Below the pieces are notes generated by a model. The model was given only the letters and a program-made list of their open reading frames with translations. It was not told the origin of the DNA and searched no databases. 64,000 nt of DNA from Rhodobacterales bacterium HKCCE3408 (GTDB lineage: Bacteria > Pseudomonadota > Alphaproteobacteria > Rhodobacterales > Rhodobacteraceae), in assembly GCA_015689705.1 (NCBI GenBank), contig WVSN01000013.1, forward strand, positions 1 through 64,000. The letters are read 5' to 3'. A program made the position numbers and the translations under genes. Positions 16,774 through 24,382 of the stretch are shown here, piece by piece. Within the stretch, counting starts at the first letter, position 1; each line of letters begins with the position of its first letter.

Positions 16774-17544
16774 TCAGACCTGTCCGCCGGAGATCTGGAT
16801 GCACTGTCCGTTGACCGAGCGCGCCGCGGGCGAGACCAGCCAGAGGATCGCGGCGGTCACCTCCTCGGCGTCCAGCAGTTTCTTGTGCCGGTTGCCGCGG
16901 GCGAGATAGGCGCGCGCCTCCTCGTCCGAGATGCCCTGACGGGCGGCGATCTCGGCGGCGTTGCGTTCGACGATGGGCGTGTCGACATAGCCCGGGCAGA
17001 CCGCGTTGAAGGTGACGGGGCCGCCGATATGTTCCTCGGAGATCGCGCGGATGAGCCCGATCACGCCGTGCTTGGAGGCGGTGTAGGCGGGCGCGTATTT
17101 CAGGCCGCGCAGGCCGGCGATGGAGCTGATCGCGATCATCCGCGCCTCCATCTCGGGCGGCAGCGTGGCCAGCGCCGCCTGCAGCGTCAGGAACACGCCG
17201 TCGAGATTGACGCGCAGGACCTTGCGCCAGTGATCGAGGCTTTCCTTCGCGAAGGGCGCGGGCTCGGCGATGCCGGCATTGGCGATGCAGATCGAGACCG
17301 GGCCGCGGGCCTTGGCCGCCGCGGCGATGCCGTCGCGGACCGAGGCCTCGTCGGAGACGTCCATGGCCAGCGCGTGAAGCCGGTCGCTTTCGGCGGCGAT
17401 GCCCTGCAGCCGGGCTTCGTCGCGCCCGGTGATCGTGACCTCGGCGCCGCAGGCGGCCAGCGCGCGGGCGATATCCAGCCCGATCCCGGTTCCGCCACCG
17501 GTCACCAGCGCGTGCCGCCCTGCCAGATCGGTCTGCATATCCAT
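16774..17544 (-). CDS. Short-chain dehydrogenase, 3-hydroxybutyrate dehydrogenase type
   Basis: The 256-residue cytosolic NAD(P)-dependent oxidoreductase is of the classical SDR family. The cofactor motif reads TGGGTGIG, the NAG motif IANAG, the catalytic Ser is in ISSIAG, and the YxxxK pair is YTASKHG. The PGYVDTP segment and the HKKLLDAEEVTAAILWL tail resemble D-3-hydroxybutyrate dehydrogenases. ATG 17544 is preceded by AAGGGA at good spacing. It is divergent from pntA across 101 bp. Whether the substrate is 3-hydroxybutyrate cannot be settled by eye. Confidence 0.8.
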   Translation of the reverse strand: MDMQTDLAGRHALVTGGGTGIGLDIARALAACGAEVTITGRDEARLQGIAAESDRLHALAMDVSDEASVRDGIAAAAKARGPVSICIANAGIAEPAPFAKESLDHWRKVLRVNLDGVFLTLQAALATLPPEMEARMIAISSIAGLRGLKYAPAYTASKHGVIGLIRAISEEHIGGPVTFNAVCPGYVDTPIVERNAAEIAARQGISDEEARAYLARGNRHKKLLDAEEVTAAILWLVSPAARSVNGQCIQISGGQV

Positions 17545-17645
17545 GACATTTCCCTTTGAAATTTTCGTTCCGCCGCCCACTTCGTTGTGCAACAAAACGC
17601 CGCTTGATAAACGGGGCGGGCTGACTCGCCAGAAGGGGGACTACA

Positions 17646-19217
17646 GTGAAAATCGGCGCTCCGAAAGAGATCGAACCGGGCGAAGCGCGCGTCGCCATGA
17701 CGCCGGACAGCGCGCAGGCGCTGCAGAAGCTCGGCTATGACTGCGTGATCGAGACCGGCGCAGGCGCAGCGGCGGGCTTCACCGACGATGCCTACAAGGC
17801 CGCGGGCGTCGAGATCGCCAAGACCGCCGCCGCGCTGTGGAAGGCGTCCGACGTCGTCGCCAAGGTCCGCCCGCCGCAGGAGGTGGAGCTGAAGCGGATG
17901 CGCGAGGGCCAGCTTCTCATCTCGTTCTTCTGGCCCGGCCAGAACGAAAAGCTGATGGAACTGGCGAAATCCAAGGGCGCCAACGTCATCGCGATGGACA
18001 TGGTCCCGCGCATCAGCCGCGCGCAGAAGATGGACGCGCTGTCGTCGATGGCGAACATCGCCGGCTATCGCGCGGTGATCGAGGCGGGCAACAATTTCGG
18101 CCGCTTCTTCACCGGCCAGGTGACCGCCGCGGGCAAGGTGCCGCCGGCCAAGGTGCTGGTCGTCGGCGCGGGCGTCGCGGGGCTGGCCGCGATCGGCACG
18201 GCGACCTCGCTCGGCGCGATCACCTACGCCTTCGACGTCCGGCCGGAAGTGGCCGAACAGATCGAATCGATGGGCGCGGAATTCGTCTTCCTCGACTTCG
18301 AGGACACGCAGGACAGCTCCGCCTCGGGTGGCTATGCCGCGCCGTCGAGCCCCGAATTCCGGGAAAAGCAGCTCGAGAAGTTCCGCGAACTGGCGCCGGA
18401 GATGGACATCGTCATCACCACCGCCCTGATCCCGGGCCGGCCCGCGCCGGTGCTCTGGACCAAGGACATGGTCGAGGCGATGAAGCCGGGTTCGGTCATC
18501 ATCGACCTCGCCGCCGAGCGCGGCGGCAACTGCGAACTGACCAAGCCGGACGAGAAGATCGTCACCGACAACGGCGTGACCATTGTCGGCTATACCGACT
18601 TCCCGAGCCGGATGGCGACACAGTCCTCCACGCTCTATTCCACCAACATCCGCCACATGATGACCGACCTGACGCCCGAGAAGGACGGGGTCGTGAACCA
18701 CAACATGGAGGATGACGTGATCCGCGGCGCGACCGCGGTCTTCGGCGGAGAGATCACCTATCCGCCACCGCCGCCCAAGGTCGCGGCCATCGCGGCGGCG
18801 CCGAAGAAGGAGAAGCCGAAGGAGCTGACGCCGGAAGAGAAGCGCGCGGCCGAGTTCGAGGCGTTCCGCGCCCAGACCCGGACGCAGGTCACGCTGCTCG
18901 GCGGCGGGGCGGCCTTCCTGCTCCTGCTCGGGCTGGTCACGCCGGCAAGCTTCATGGCGCATTTCATCGTCTTCGCGCTGGCCTGCTTCGTCGGTTTCCA
19001 GGTGATCTGGAACGTCGCCCATTCGCTGCACACGCCGCTGATGGCGGTCACCAACGCGATCTCGTCGATCATCATCGTCGGCGCGCTGATGCAGATCGGA
19101 TCGGGCTCGTGGCTCGTCATCCTTCTCGCCGCGCTGTCGGTCTTCATGGCCGGGATCAACATCTTCGGCGGCTTCCTCGTGACACGGCGCATGCTCGCCA
19201 TGTTCCAGAAATCGTAA
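17646..19217 (+). CDS. pntA: Proton-translocating NAD(P) transhydrogenase, subunit alpha
   Basis: The 523-residue protein contains the NAD-binding dI domain. It has an alanine-dehydrogenase-like N-terminus [20 protein letters not shown], a dinucleotide motif [13 protein letters not shown] and the RGGNCELT loop. After a charged linker ([15 protein letters not shown]) come about four C-terminal membrane helices. It is thus full-length PntA, not the split PntAA/PntAB form. Together with PntB it couples hydride transfer from NADH to NADP+ to proton entry across the inner membrane. Start is GTG 17646, and the gene is followed 13 nt later by pntB. Confidence 0.95.
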   Translation: MKIGAPKEIEPGEARVAMTPDSAQALQKLGYDCVIETGAGAAAGFTDDAYKAAGVEIAKTAAALWKASDVVAKVRPPQEVELKRMREGQLLISFFWPGQNEKLMELAKSKGANVIAMDMVPRISRAQKMDALSSMANIAGYRAVIEAGNNFGRFFTGQVTAAGKVPPAKVLVVGAGVAGLAAIGTATSLGAITYAFDVRPEVAEQIESMGAEFVFLDFEDTQDSSASGGYAAPSSPEFREKQLEKFRELAPEMDIVITTALIPGRPAPVLWTKDMVEAMKPGSVIIDLAAERGGNCELTKPDEKIVTDNGVTIVGYTDFPSRMATQSSTLYSTNIRHMMTDLTPEKDGVVNHNMEDDVIRGATAVFGGEITYPPPPPKVAAIAAAPKKEKPKELTPEEKRAAEFEAFRAQTRTQVTLLGGGAAFLLLLGLVTPASFMAHFIVFALACFVGFQVIWNVAHSLHTPLMAVTNAISSIIIVGALMQIGSGSWLVILLAALSVFMAGINIFGGFLVTRRMLAMFQKS

Positions 19218-19230
19218 GCGGGACGGACTT

Positions 19231-20718
19231 ATGGACCAGGGATTCACCATCGCGGCCTATGTCGTTGCCGCCGTTCTGTTCATCCTCTCGCTCGGGGGCC
19301 TGTCGAACCAGGAAAGTGCCAAGCGCGCGGTCTGGTACGGGATCGCCGGCATGGCGCTGGCCGTGTTCGCGACGCTCGTCGGGCCGGGCTCGGGCCTGTG
19401 GCTCCTGTCGCTCCTGCTCATCGCGGGCGGTGCCGTTCTCGGCGTGATCGTCGCGACGCGGGTGCAGATGACGGAGATGCCGCAGCTTGTCGCGGCGATG
19501 CACTCGCTCGTCGGTCTCGCCGCCGTCTTCGTGGGCTTCAACGCCCATATCGAGATCGGGCGCGTGGCGGCCGTCTACGCCGAAGCGGGGCTGCAATTCC
19601 CGCAGGTCGAGGCGCTGACCGGAGAGGTGGCCGAGACCGTGGCCGCGGGCTTCCGCGGCTTCGCGGCCATCGTCGCCCACAAGACCGCGGCCGAGATCAA
19701 CGTCCTGCGGGTCGAGCTGTTCCTCGGTGTCTTCATCGGGGCGATCACCTTCACAGGCTCGGTCATCGCGTTCGGCAAGCTGGCTGGCCGGGTGACCAGC
19801 GCGGCCGAGAAGCTGCCGGGCGGGCATATGCTGAACGCCGCTGCGGCGGTGATCTCGGTGCTCTGCCTGATCTGGTACTTCAACTCGGGCCTGTTCGCGC
19901 CGCTGGCGCTGATGACGCTCTGCGCGCTTTTCATCGGCTACCACCTGATCATGGGGATCGGCGGGGCGGACATGCCCGTCGTGGTGTCGATGCTGAACTC
20001 CTATTCGGGGTGGGCCGCGGCGGCGATCGGCTTCTCGCTCGGCAACGATCTCCTGATCGTGGTCGGCGCGCTCGTCGGCTCCTCGGGTGCGATCCTGTCC
20101 TACATCATGTGCAAGGCGATGAACCGCAGCTTCGTCAGCGTCATCCTCGGCGGCTTCGGCGGTCCGGCGGGCGAGCAGCAGGCGATCGAGGGCGAGATGA
20201 TCGCCATTGATGCCGACGGCGTCGCCAACGCGCTGAACGAGGCCGACAGCATCATCATCGTGCCGGGCTACGGCATGGCGGTGGCACAGGCGCAGCAGGG
20301 CGTGGCCGAACTGACCCGCAAGCTGCGCGCCAAGGGCAAGGAGGTGCGCTTCGGCATCCACCCCGTCGCCGGCCGCCTGCCGGGGCACATGAACGTGCTG
20401 CTGGCCGAGGCCAAGGTGCCCTACGACATCGTGCTCGAGATGGAAGAGATCAACGACGACTTCCCGGAAACGGACGTCTCGATCATCATCGGCTCGAACG
20501 ACATCGTGAACCCCGCCGCGCAGGACGATCCGAACTCTCCCATCGCCGGGATGCCGGTGCTGGAGGTCTGGAAGGCCAAGCAGTGCTTCGTGCTGAAGCG
20601 CGGGCAGGGGACGGGCTATTCCGGCATCGAGAACCCGCTGTTCTTCAAGGAGAACACGCGGATGTATTACGGCGATGCCAAGGCCTCGATCGACGCGCTG
20701 CTGCCGAAGGTCGGCTGA
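19231..20718 (+). CDS. pntB: Proton-translocating NAD(P) transhydrogenase, subunit beta
   Basis: The 495-residue partner of PntA has some eight or nine membrane helices in the first 270 residues, including [22 protein letters not shown] with its proton-channel His. The NADP-binding dIII domain follows, with [33 protein letters not shown] and the [13 protein letters not shown] motif that grips NADP. It is slightly longer than the E. coli protein. The order pntA-pntB with a 13-nt gap is the usual operon. A hairpin at 20735-20767 separates it from the next gene. Confidence 0.95.
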   Translation: MDQGFTIAAYVVAAVLFILSLGGLSNQESAKRAVWYGIAGMALAVFATLVGPGSGLWLLSLLLIAGGAVLGVIVATRVQMTEMPQLVAAMHSLVGLAAVFVGFNAHIEIGRVAAVYAEAGLQFPQVEALTGEVAETVAAGFRGFAAIVAHKTAAEINVLRVELFLGVFIGAITFTGSVIAFGKLAGRVTSAAEKLPGGHMLNAAAAVISVLCLIWYFNSGLFAPLALMTLCALFIGYHLIMGIGGADMPVVVSMLNSYSGWAAAAIGFSLGNDLLIVVGALVGSSGAILSYIMCKAMNRSFVSVILGGFGGPAGEQQAIEGEMIAIDADGVANALNEADSIIIVPGYGMAVAQAQQGVAELTRKLRAKGKEVRFGIHPVAGRLPGHMNVLLAEAKVPYDIVLEMEEINDDFPETDVSIIIGSNDIVNPAAQDDPNSPIAGMPVLEVWKAKQCFVLKRGQGTGYSGIENPLFFKENTRMYYGDAKASIDALLPKVG

Positions 20719-20734
20719 GGCGTGATGGCCATGA

Positions 20735-20767
20735 CCGGGCGGCGCGCCCCTGAGCGGTGCCGCCCGG
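20735..20767 (+). terminator. Hairpin after pntB
   Basis: CCGGGCGGC at 20735-20743 pairs perfectly with GCCGCCCGG at 20759-20767 across a 15-nt loop, 17 nt after the pntB stop. There is no T-run, so it may only partly stop transcription before the next gene. Confidence 0.45.
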
Positions 20768-20780
20768 CCGGATCCCTCCG

Positions 20781-21353
20781 ATGAACACGCCCGCGCATCT
20801 TCTGATCGGCGCGGCGCTCTTCTCCCGCAGGGAGGTGCGCGGGACGCTGCCCTCCGCGCTGCTCGGCGGGCTCGCGCCCGACCTGTCGCTCTATGTCATG
20901 GCGGGCGTGTCGCTCGCGGTCATGGACATCCCGCCGTCGCGCGTCTTCGGAGAGCTCTATTTCTCGGACGCCTGGCAGCGGGTCTTCGCGGTCGACAACT
21001 CGGTCTTCGTCTGGGGCGCGATCCTCGGTCTGGCGCTGTGGCGGCGCTGGCCGGCGCTCGTGGCCTTCGCCGGTGCGGGGCTCGTGCACCTGGCCTGCGA
21101 CTTCCCGTTTCACCACGACGACGGACGGGCGCATTTCTGGCCGCTGACGCGATGGATCTTCGACAGCCCGCTCAGCTACTGGGACATGCGGCACGGGGCC
21201 GGCGTGATCGGCCCGCTCGAGGTTCTGACGGCGGTCACCTGCGGCATTGCCGTCTGCCTGCGTTACCGGATCTGGCCGGTCTGGGTGGTCATGGCCCTTC
21301 TGATGGCGCTGGAACTCCGGACCGTGATCGGCTGGTTCCGCTTCCTCGCCTGA
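20781..21353 (+). CDS. DUF457/YdjM-like membrane protein
   Basis: The 190-residue polytopic protein begins MNTPAHLLIGAALF, the N-terminus of predicted membrane-bound metal-dependent hydrolases. Metal-ligand-like His and Asp residues are spread through it: NTPAHL, LAPDLSLY, VHLACDFPFHHDD and HFWPLT. About five membrane helices are apparent. Close relatives in Rhodobacteraceae are, from memory, often annotated as a CobQ cobalamin protein, for which nothing here gives support. ATG 20781 begins the conserved region. Enzymatic activity is possible given the His/Asp set but not shown. Confidence 0.65.
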   Translation: MNTPAHLLIGAALFSRREVRGTLPSALLGGLAPDLSLYVMAGVSLAVMDIPPSRVFGELYFSDAWQRVFAVDNSVFVWGAILGLALWRRWPALVAFAGAGLVHLACDFPFHHDDGRAHFWPLTRWIFDSPLSYWDMRHGAGVIGPLEVLTAVTCGIAVCLRYRIWPVWVVMALLMALELRTVIGWFRFLA

Positions 21354-21365
21354 CGGCGCGGGGCG

Positions 21366-21533
21366 TCACTTCGTCAGGATCAGCTTGCCGGCGCGGGTGA
21401 TGCGCAGCGTGTAGGCCTTGCCGTCGAGCAGGATCAGCGCCGTTCCCTCGGCCCCGGTCAGGGCGCGCGCGTCGTGGACCGGCAGCCCGAAGGCGGCCTC
21501 GGTCTGGGTCTCTGTCGGGGCCTGGTAGCTCAT
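21366..21533 (-). CDS. hemP: Hemin uptake protein HemP family
   Basis: The small 55-residue protein ends with the HemP signature ILLDGKAYTLRITRAGKLILTK, written in two parts as DGKAYTLRIT and RAGKLILTK. Its ribosome site AGGAG lies 8 nt before ATG 21531-21533. HemP proteins accompany heme uptake genes and are linked to iron regulation, but no heme receptor or hmuTUV genes are adjacent here. It sits between a plus-strand gene and the deacetylase gene, and a plus-strand terminator lies just upstream of its start. Confidence 0.85.
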   Translation of the reverse strand: MSYQAPTETQTEAAFGLPVHDARALTGAEGTALILLDGKAYTLRITRAGKLILTK

Positions 21534-21574
21534 CGGGCGTCTCCTGTTGCCGTGACCCGACCCTGCCAGCGGGC

Positions 21575-21600
21575 TCAGGATGCGTCAATCCTGATTTTTT
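21575..21600 (+). terminator. Intrinsic terminator on the plus strand, overlapping a minus-strand stop codon
   Basis: TCAGGAT at 21575-21581 and ATCCTGA at 21588-21594 form a 7-bp stem with a 6-nt loop, followed by six T residues at 21595-21600. It is a canonical Rho-independent signal for plus-strand RNA. The only plausible upstream gene is the one ending at 21353, so its 3' tail would run antisense across hemP. Confidence 0.55.
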
Positions 21601-22732
21601 CTGTCGGAAATAATCCGCGCGCCGCCGGGCGTGCCTTGAGAAGGGCGATCCGCTCGGCCACCTCGGGCCGGACCGGGCCCGGCCGGGGGGCATCGCGCAG
21701 GGTGGTGAACCAGTGCTCGGGCGGGTTCTTCCCGGCCCGCGCCCGCGACCAGGTCAGCGCGCGCAGCACCGCCTCGGCCTCGTCCGGCAGGCGGTCGGGG
21801 ATCTCGTGGCGGTTCAGCGTCGCCCAGACCCCGGTCCAGAGCCGGCCGACCGACCACGGGTTGTAGCCGCCGCCGCCAAGCGCCAGCAGCCGCGGCACGC
21901 CAAGCGCCATCAGCCCTGTCAGCACGTCCCAATGGGCGTTGTTCGACAGCTCCAGCCGGCTGAGCGGATCCTCGGTCACCGCGTCGGCGCCGCACTGGAA
22001 GACGATCGCCTCGGGCGCGAAGGCGGCGATGGCGGGCAGGATCAGCGCCTCGCGGATCTCGGCCATCTCGGTGTCGTTGAAGCCGCGCGGGACCGGCAGG
22101 TTGAGGCAATTGCCGCCGCCATCCTCGTCGATCGCGCCGGTGAACGGCCAGCGCTTCTCCTCGTGGACCGAGATCAGGAGCGTGTCGGGATCGCCGGCGA
22201 AGGCGTGTTCCACCCCGTCGCAATGATGCGCGTCGATGTCGAGATAGGCGATCCGCCGGACGCCCTCGCGCCGCAGCGACAGCATGGCGAGGACGGGGTC
22301 GTTGAAATAACAGAAGCCCCCGGCGCGGTCGGGAAAGGCATGATGCGTGCCGCCGCCGGGATGGTAGATCACCCCCGGCTCCTTCAGGAGCGAGCCGGAC
22401 AGAAGCGAGGCGCCGGCCGAGGTGGCGGGGCGGCGGAACATCTCGGGGAAGACGGGATTGGACACCGTGCCGAGCCCGTGACGCTCGCGCACCGCGTCCG
22501 ACACCTCCTGCTCGGCCTCGGCCCGTTCCAGTGCGGCGATGTAATCGAGCGTGTGCCACAGCGCGATGGCGGCGGGCTTGGCGCGCGGGTTGCGGCGGAA
22601 CTGCGCCTGCGGCAGCCAGCCCATCGCACGGGACAGGTCCATGACGGTGGAGACGCGCGGCACGCGGAGGGGATGCGCGCCGCCATAGCTCGACCCGCGA
22701 TAGATCTCCGAGCCGAAGAAAAGCGGGGTCAC
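21575..22732 (-). CDS. Histone deacetylase family protein (acetoin utilisation/polyamine deacetylase type)
   Basis: The 385-residue zinc hydrolase belongs to the arginase/deacetylase fold. Active-site signatures are GGGTHHAFPDRAGGFCYFND (His pair), DIDAHHCDG (zinc ligands; the usual G after HH is C) and QCGADAVTEDPL. Near the end comes LLALGGGGYNP. Bacterial members deacetylate acetylpolyamines, AcsA-type proteins or small amides; the substrate is unknown. It starts with GTG 22732, overlapping the peroxidase stop by 4 nt, so the two are coupled. It begins VTPLFFGSEIYRGSSYGGAHP with the expected HPL motif near the N-terminus. Confidence 0.85.
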   Translation of the reverse strand: MTPLFFGSEIYRGSSYGGAHPLRVPRVSTVMDLSRAMGWLPQAQFRRNPRAKPAAIALWHTLDYIAALERAEAEQEVSDAVRERHGLGTVSNPVFPEMFRRPATSAGASLLSGSLLKEPGVIYHPGGGTHHAFPDRAGGFCYFNDPVLAMLSLRREGVRRIAYLDIDAHHCDGVEHAFAGDPDTLLISVHEEKRWPFTGAIDEDGGGNCLNLPVPRGFNDTEMAEIREALILPAIAAFAPEAIVFQCGADAVTEDPLSRLELSNNAHWDVLTGLMALGVPRLLALGGGGYNPWSVGRLWTGVWATLNRHEIPDRLPDEAEAVLRALTWSRARAGKNPPEHWFTTLRDAPRPGPVRPEVAERIALLKARPAARGLFPTEKIRIDAS

Positions 22733-23253
22733 CGCGCCAGAAGCGCCTCGACGTCGCGGCGGATGCGGTTGCCCATCGGGTTCGCGGTCGACCCGTAGCT
22801 GGCGACCACGTTGCCCTCGGCATCCAGAAGCACCTTGTTGAAGTTCCAGCGCGGCACGATCCCGTGCTCGGCGGCGAGCCAGGCGTAGAACGGATGCGCG
22901 CCGTCGCCGCGGACATGGGTGATCGTCGTCATCGGCATGTCGAGATCGAAGTTCACGGCGCAGAAATCGGCGACTTCCTCCTCGCTGTCGAGTTCCTGCG
23001 CGAAGTCGTCCGATGGGATCGCCAGAACGACAAGCCCGGCCTCGCGATAGGCGTCGTAGAGCGCCTGCAGGTCGTCGTATTGCGGGGTGAAGGCGCAGAG
23101 CGAGGCGGTGTTGGCCACCAGCACCGGATGACCCCGGTAATCGGACAGCGTGATCTGGCCGCCATCGATTGAATCGAACCGGAACGGACCTGCCGCCTGA
23201 GCGGGCAGAATGGCCGAAAGCGTGAGCACGAGAGCGAGAGCAAGAGCGCGCAT
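22729..23253 (-). CDS. Exported glutathione peroxidase family protein
   Basis: The 174-residue thiol peroxidase has a signal peptide (MRALALALVLTLSAILPAQAA), so it should act in the periplasm instead of the cytosol. The peroxidatic Cys lies in NTASLCAFTPQY, with the supporting Gln/Trp/Asn set seen in AIPSDDFAQE and RWNFNKVLLD. GGAGG precedes ATG 23253. The usual Gln-Glu-Pro loop reads FAQELD, a small departure. Members reduce lipid or hydrogen peroxides using thioredoxin or glutathione. Coupling by a GTGA overlap to the deacetylase gene is unusual and of unknown meaning. Confidence 0.8.
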   Translation of the reverse strand: MRALALALVLTLSAILPAQAAGPFRFDSIDGGQITLSDYRGHPVLVANTASLCAFTPQYDDLQALYDAYREAGLVVLAIPSDDFAQELDSEEEVADFCAVNFDLDMPMTTITHVRGDGAHPFYAWLAAEHGIVPRWNFNKVLLDAEGNVVASYGSTANPMGNRIRRDVEALLAR

Positions 23254-23391
23254 GGTGGAACCTCCGTCGCCAAGGAGGTAAGGTAACCAACAAAACTGGC
23301 AAGAGCTGTGGATCGCGGGGTGCACCCGCTTGTGGGACAGGCAGGCCTGCGCCATAGCTCGATTCAAGCTCGAGCAGGACGTAACCGAACC

Positions 23392-23868
23392 GTGGAGTCG
23401 AACCCGCACACATATCAGGCCCCGCTACAGATCGGGGATGTGCCGAAGCGCGAGACGCGGACCCAGTTCGCGGCGCTGTGCTACCGGCGGCGGAAATCGG
23501 ATTGCGAGGTTCTGCTGCTCACATCTCTTGACACGAAGCGCTGGATCATCCCCAAGGGCTGGCCGATGGACGGGATGACGCCGGCCGACGCCGCCGCGCG
23601 CGAGGCGTGGGAAGAGGGCGGCGTCCGGGGGCATGTCTTCGACGCCTGCATCGGCATCTATTCCTACACCAAGGTCATGCAGGGCGAGCCCGATCTGCCC
23701 GTCGTCGTCGCGGTTTTCCCGCTCGAGGTGTCGCGGCTGGTCGACGAGTATCCCGAAGCCGGGCTGCGCAAGCGCAAGTGGTTTCCGCCCAAGAAGGCCG
23801 CCGCGCGGGTGCAGGAACTGGAGCTGAAGCAGCTTCTGCGCGAATTCGATCCGTCCCGCCTGCGCTAG
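23392..23868 (+). CDS. Nudix hydrolase of the diphosphoinositol-polyphosphate phosphohydrolase-like type
   Basis: The Nudix fold enzyme is about 158 residues. The catalytic box reads GWPMDGM then AAAREAWEEGGV: the REAWEE core is intact, but the early Glu of the GX5EX7REUXEEXGU consensus is Met. PKGWPMDG and KRKWFPPKKAA are typical of small alphaproteobacterial DIPP-like Nudix proteins. GTG 23392 (VESNPHTYQ) is the most likely start, since the stretch further upstream is not conserved-looking; it is uncertain. It is divergent from the peroxidase gene. It probably hydrolyses a nucleoside diphosphate derivative; the substrate is unknown. Confidence 0.75.
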   Translation: MESNPHTYQAPLQIGDVPKRETRTQFAALCYRRRKSDCEVLLLTSLDTKRWIIPKGWPMDGMTPADAAAREAWEEGGVRGHVFDACIGIYSYTKVMQGEPDLPVVVAVFPLEVSRLVDEYPEAGLRKRKWFPPKKAAARVQELELKQLLREFDPSRLR

Positions 23869-23922
23869 GCCGCGCGCGTCGGATCTTGACGACGGCGCGG
23901 GAATGGATACCTCAGCACGATC

Positions 23923-24381
23923 ATGATCCGCTACGCGCTCACCTGTGGCGACGGCCACGACTTCGAAAGCTGGTTCCAGTCCGCCTCGGCCTATGACGAG
24001 CTGGAGCGGCGCGGCCTCGTGTCCTGCGCGGTCTGCGGCAGCGATGACGTGCGCAAGTCGATGATGGCCCCGCGCGTCGGTAAGTCGGCCGAAGCGCCCG
24101 CCGCGGACGAACCCACGGAGCCGCAGCCGATGTCCTCGGGCCCGCTGTCGCGTCCGGGATCGGAGGCCGAGCGGATGCTGAGCGAATTGCGCGCGAAGCT
24201 CGAGGCGAATTCCACCTATGTCGGGAGGTCCTTCGCGAAAGAGGCCCGTGCGATGCATCTCGGCGAAGCGCCCGAGCGGCAGATCCACGGCGAGGCGACG
24301 GCCGACGAGGCGAAAAGCCTGATCGAGGACGGCGTGCCCGTCCTGCCGCTGCCTGGCCTGCCGAAATCCCGCGCGAACTGA
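23923..24381 (+). CDS. DUF1178 family protein
   Basis: The 152-residue cytosolic protein has the DUF1178 signature: N-terminal MIRYALTCGDGHDFESWF, then RGLVSCAVCGSDDVRKSMMAP, giving one CxxC pair plus an earlier Cys, probably a zinc ribbon. The C-terminal half is the conserved ERQIHGEATADEAKSLIEDGVPVLPLP. No function is established for the family. It lies 54 nt after the Nudix gene, and its stop is 1 nt from the convergent glycosyltransferase stop. Confidence 0.9.
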   Translation: MIRYALTCGDGHDFESWFQSASAYDELERRGLVSCAVCGSDDVRKSMMAPRVGKSAEAPAADEPTEPQPMSSGPLSRPGSEAERMLSELRAKLEANSTYVGRSFAKEARAMHLGEAPERQIHGEATADEAKSLIEDGVPVLPLPGLPKSRAN

Positions 24382-24382
24382 G

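Noticed and set aside
17502-19250. Long minus-strand open frame opposite pntA
   Set aside because: It is a GC-rich antisense shadow with low-complexity His/Asp/Arg-rich translation and no motif; pntA is unmistakable.
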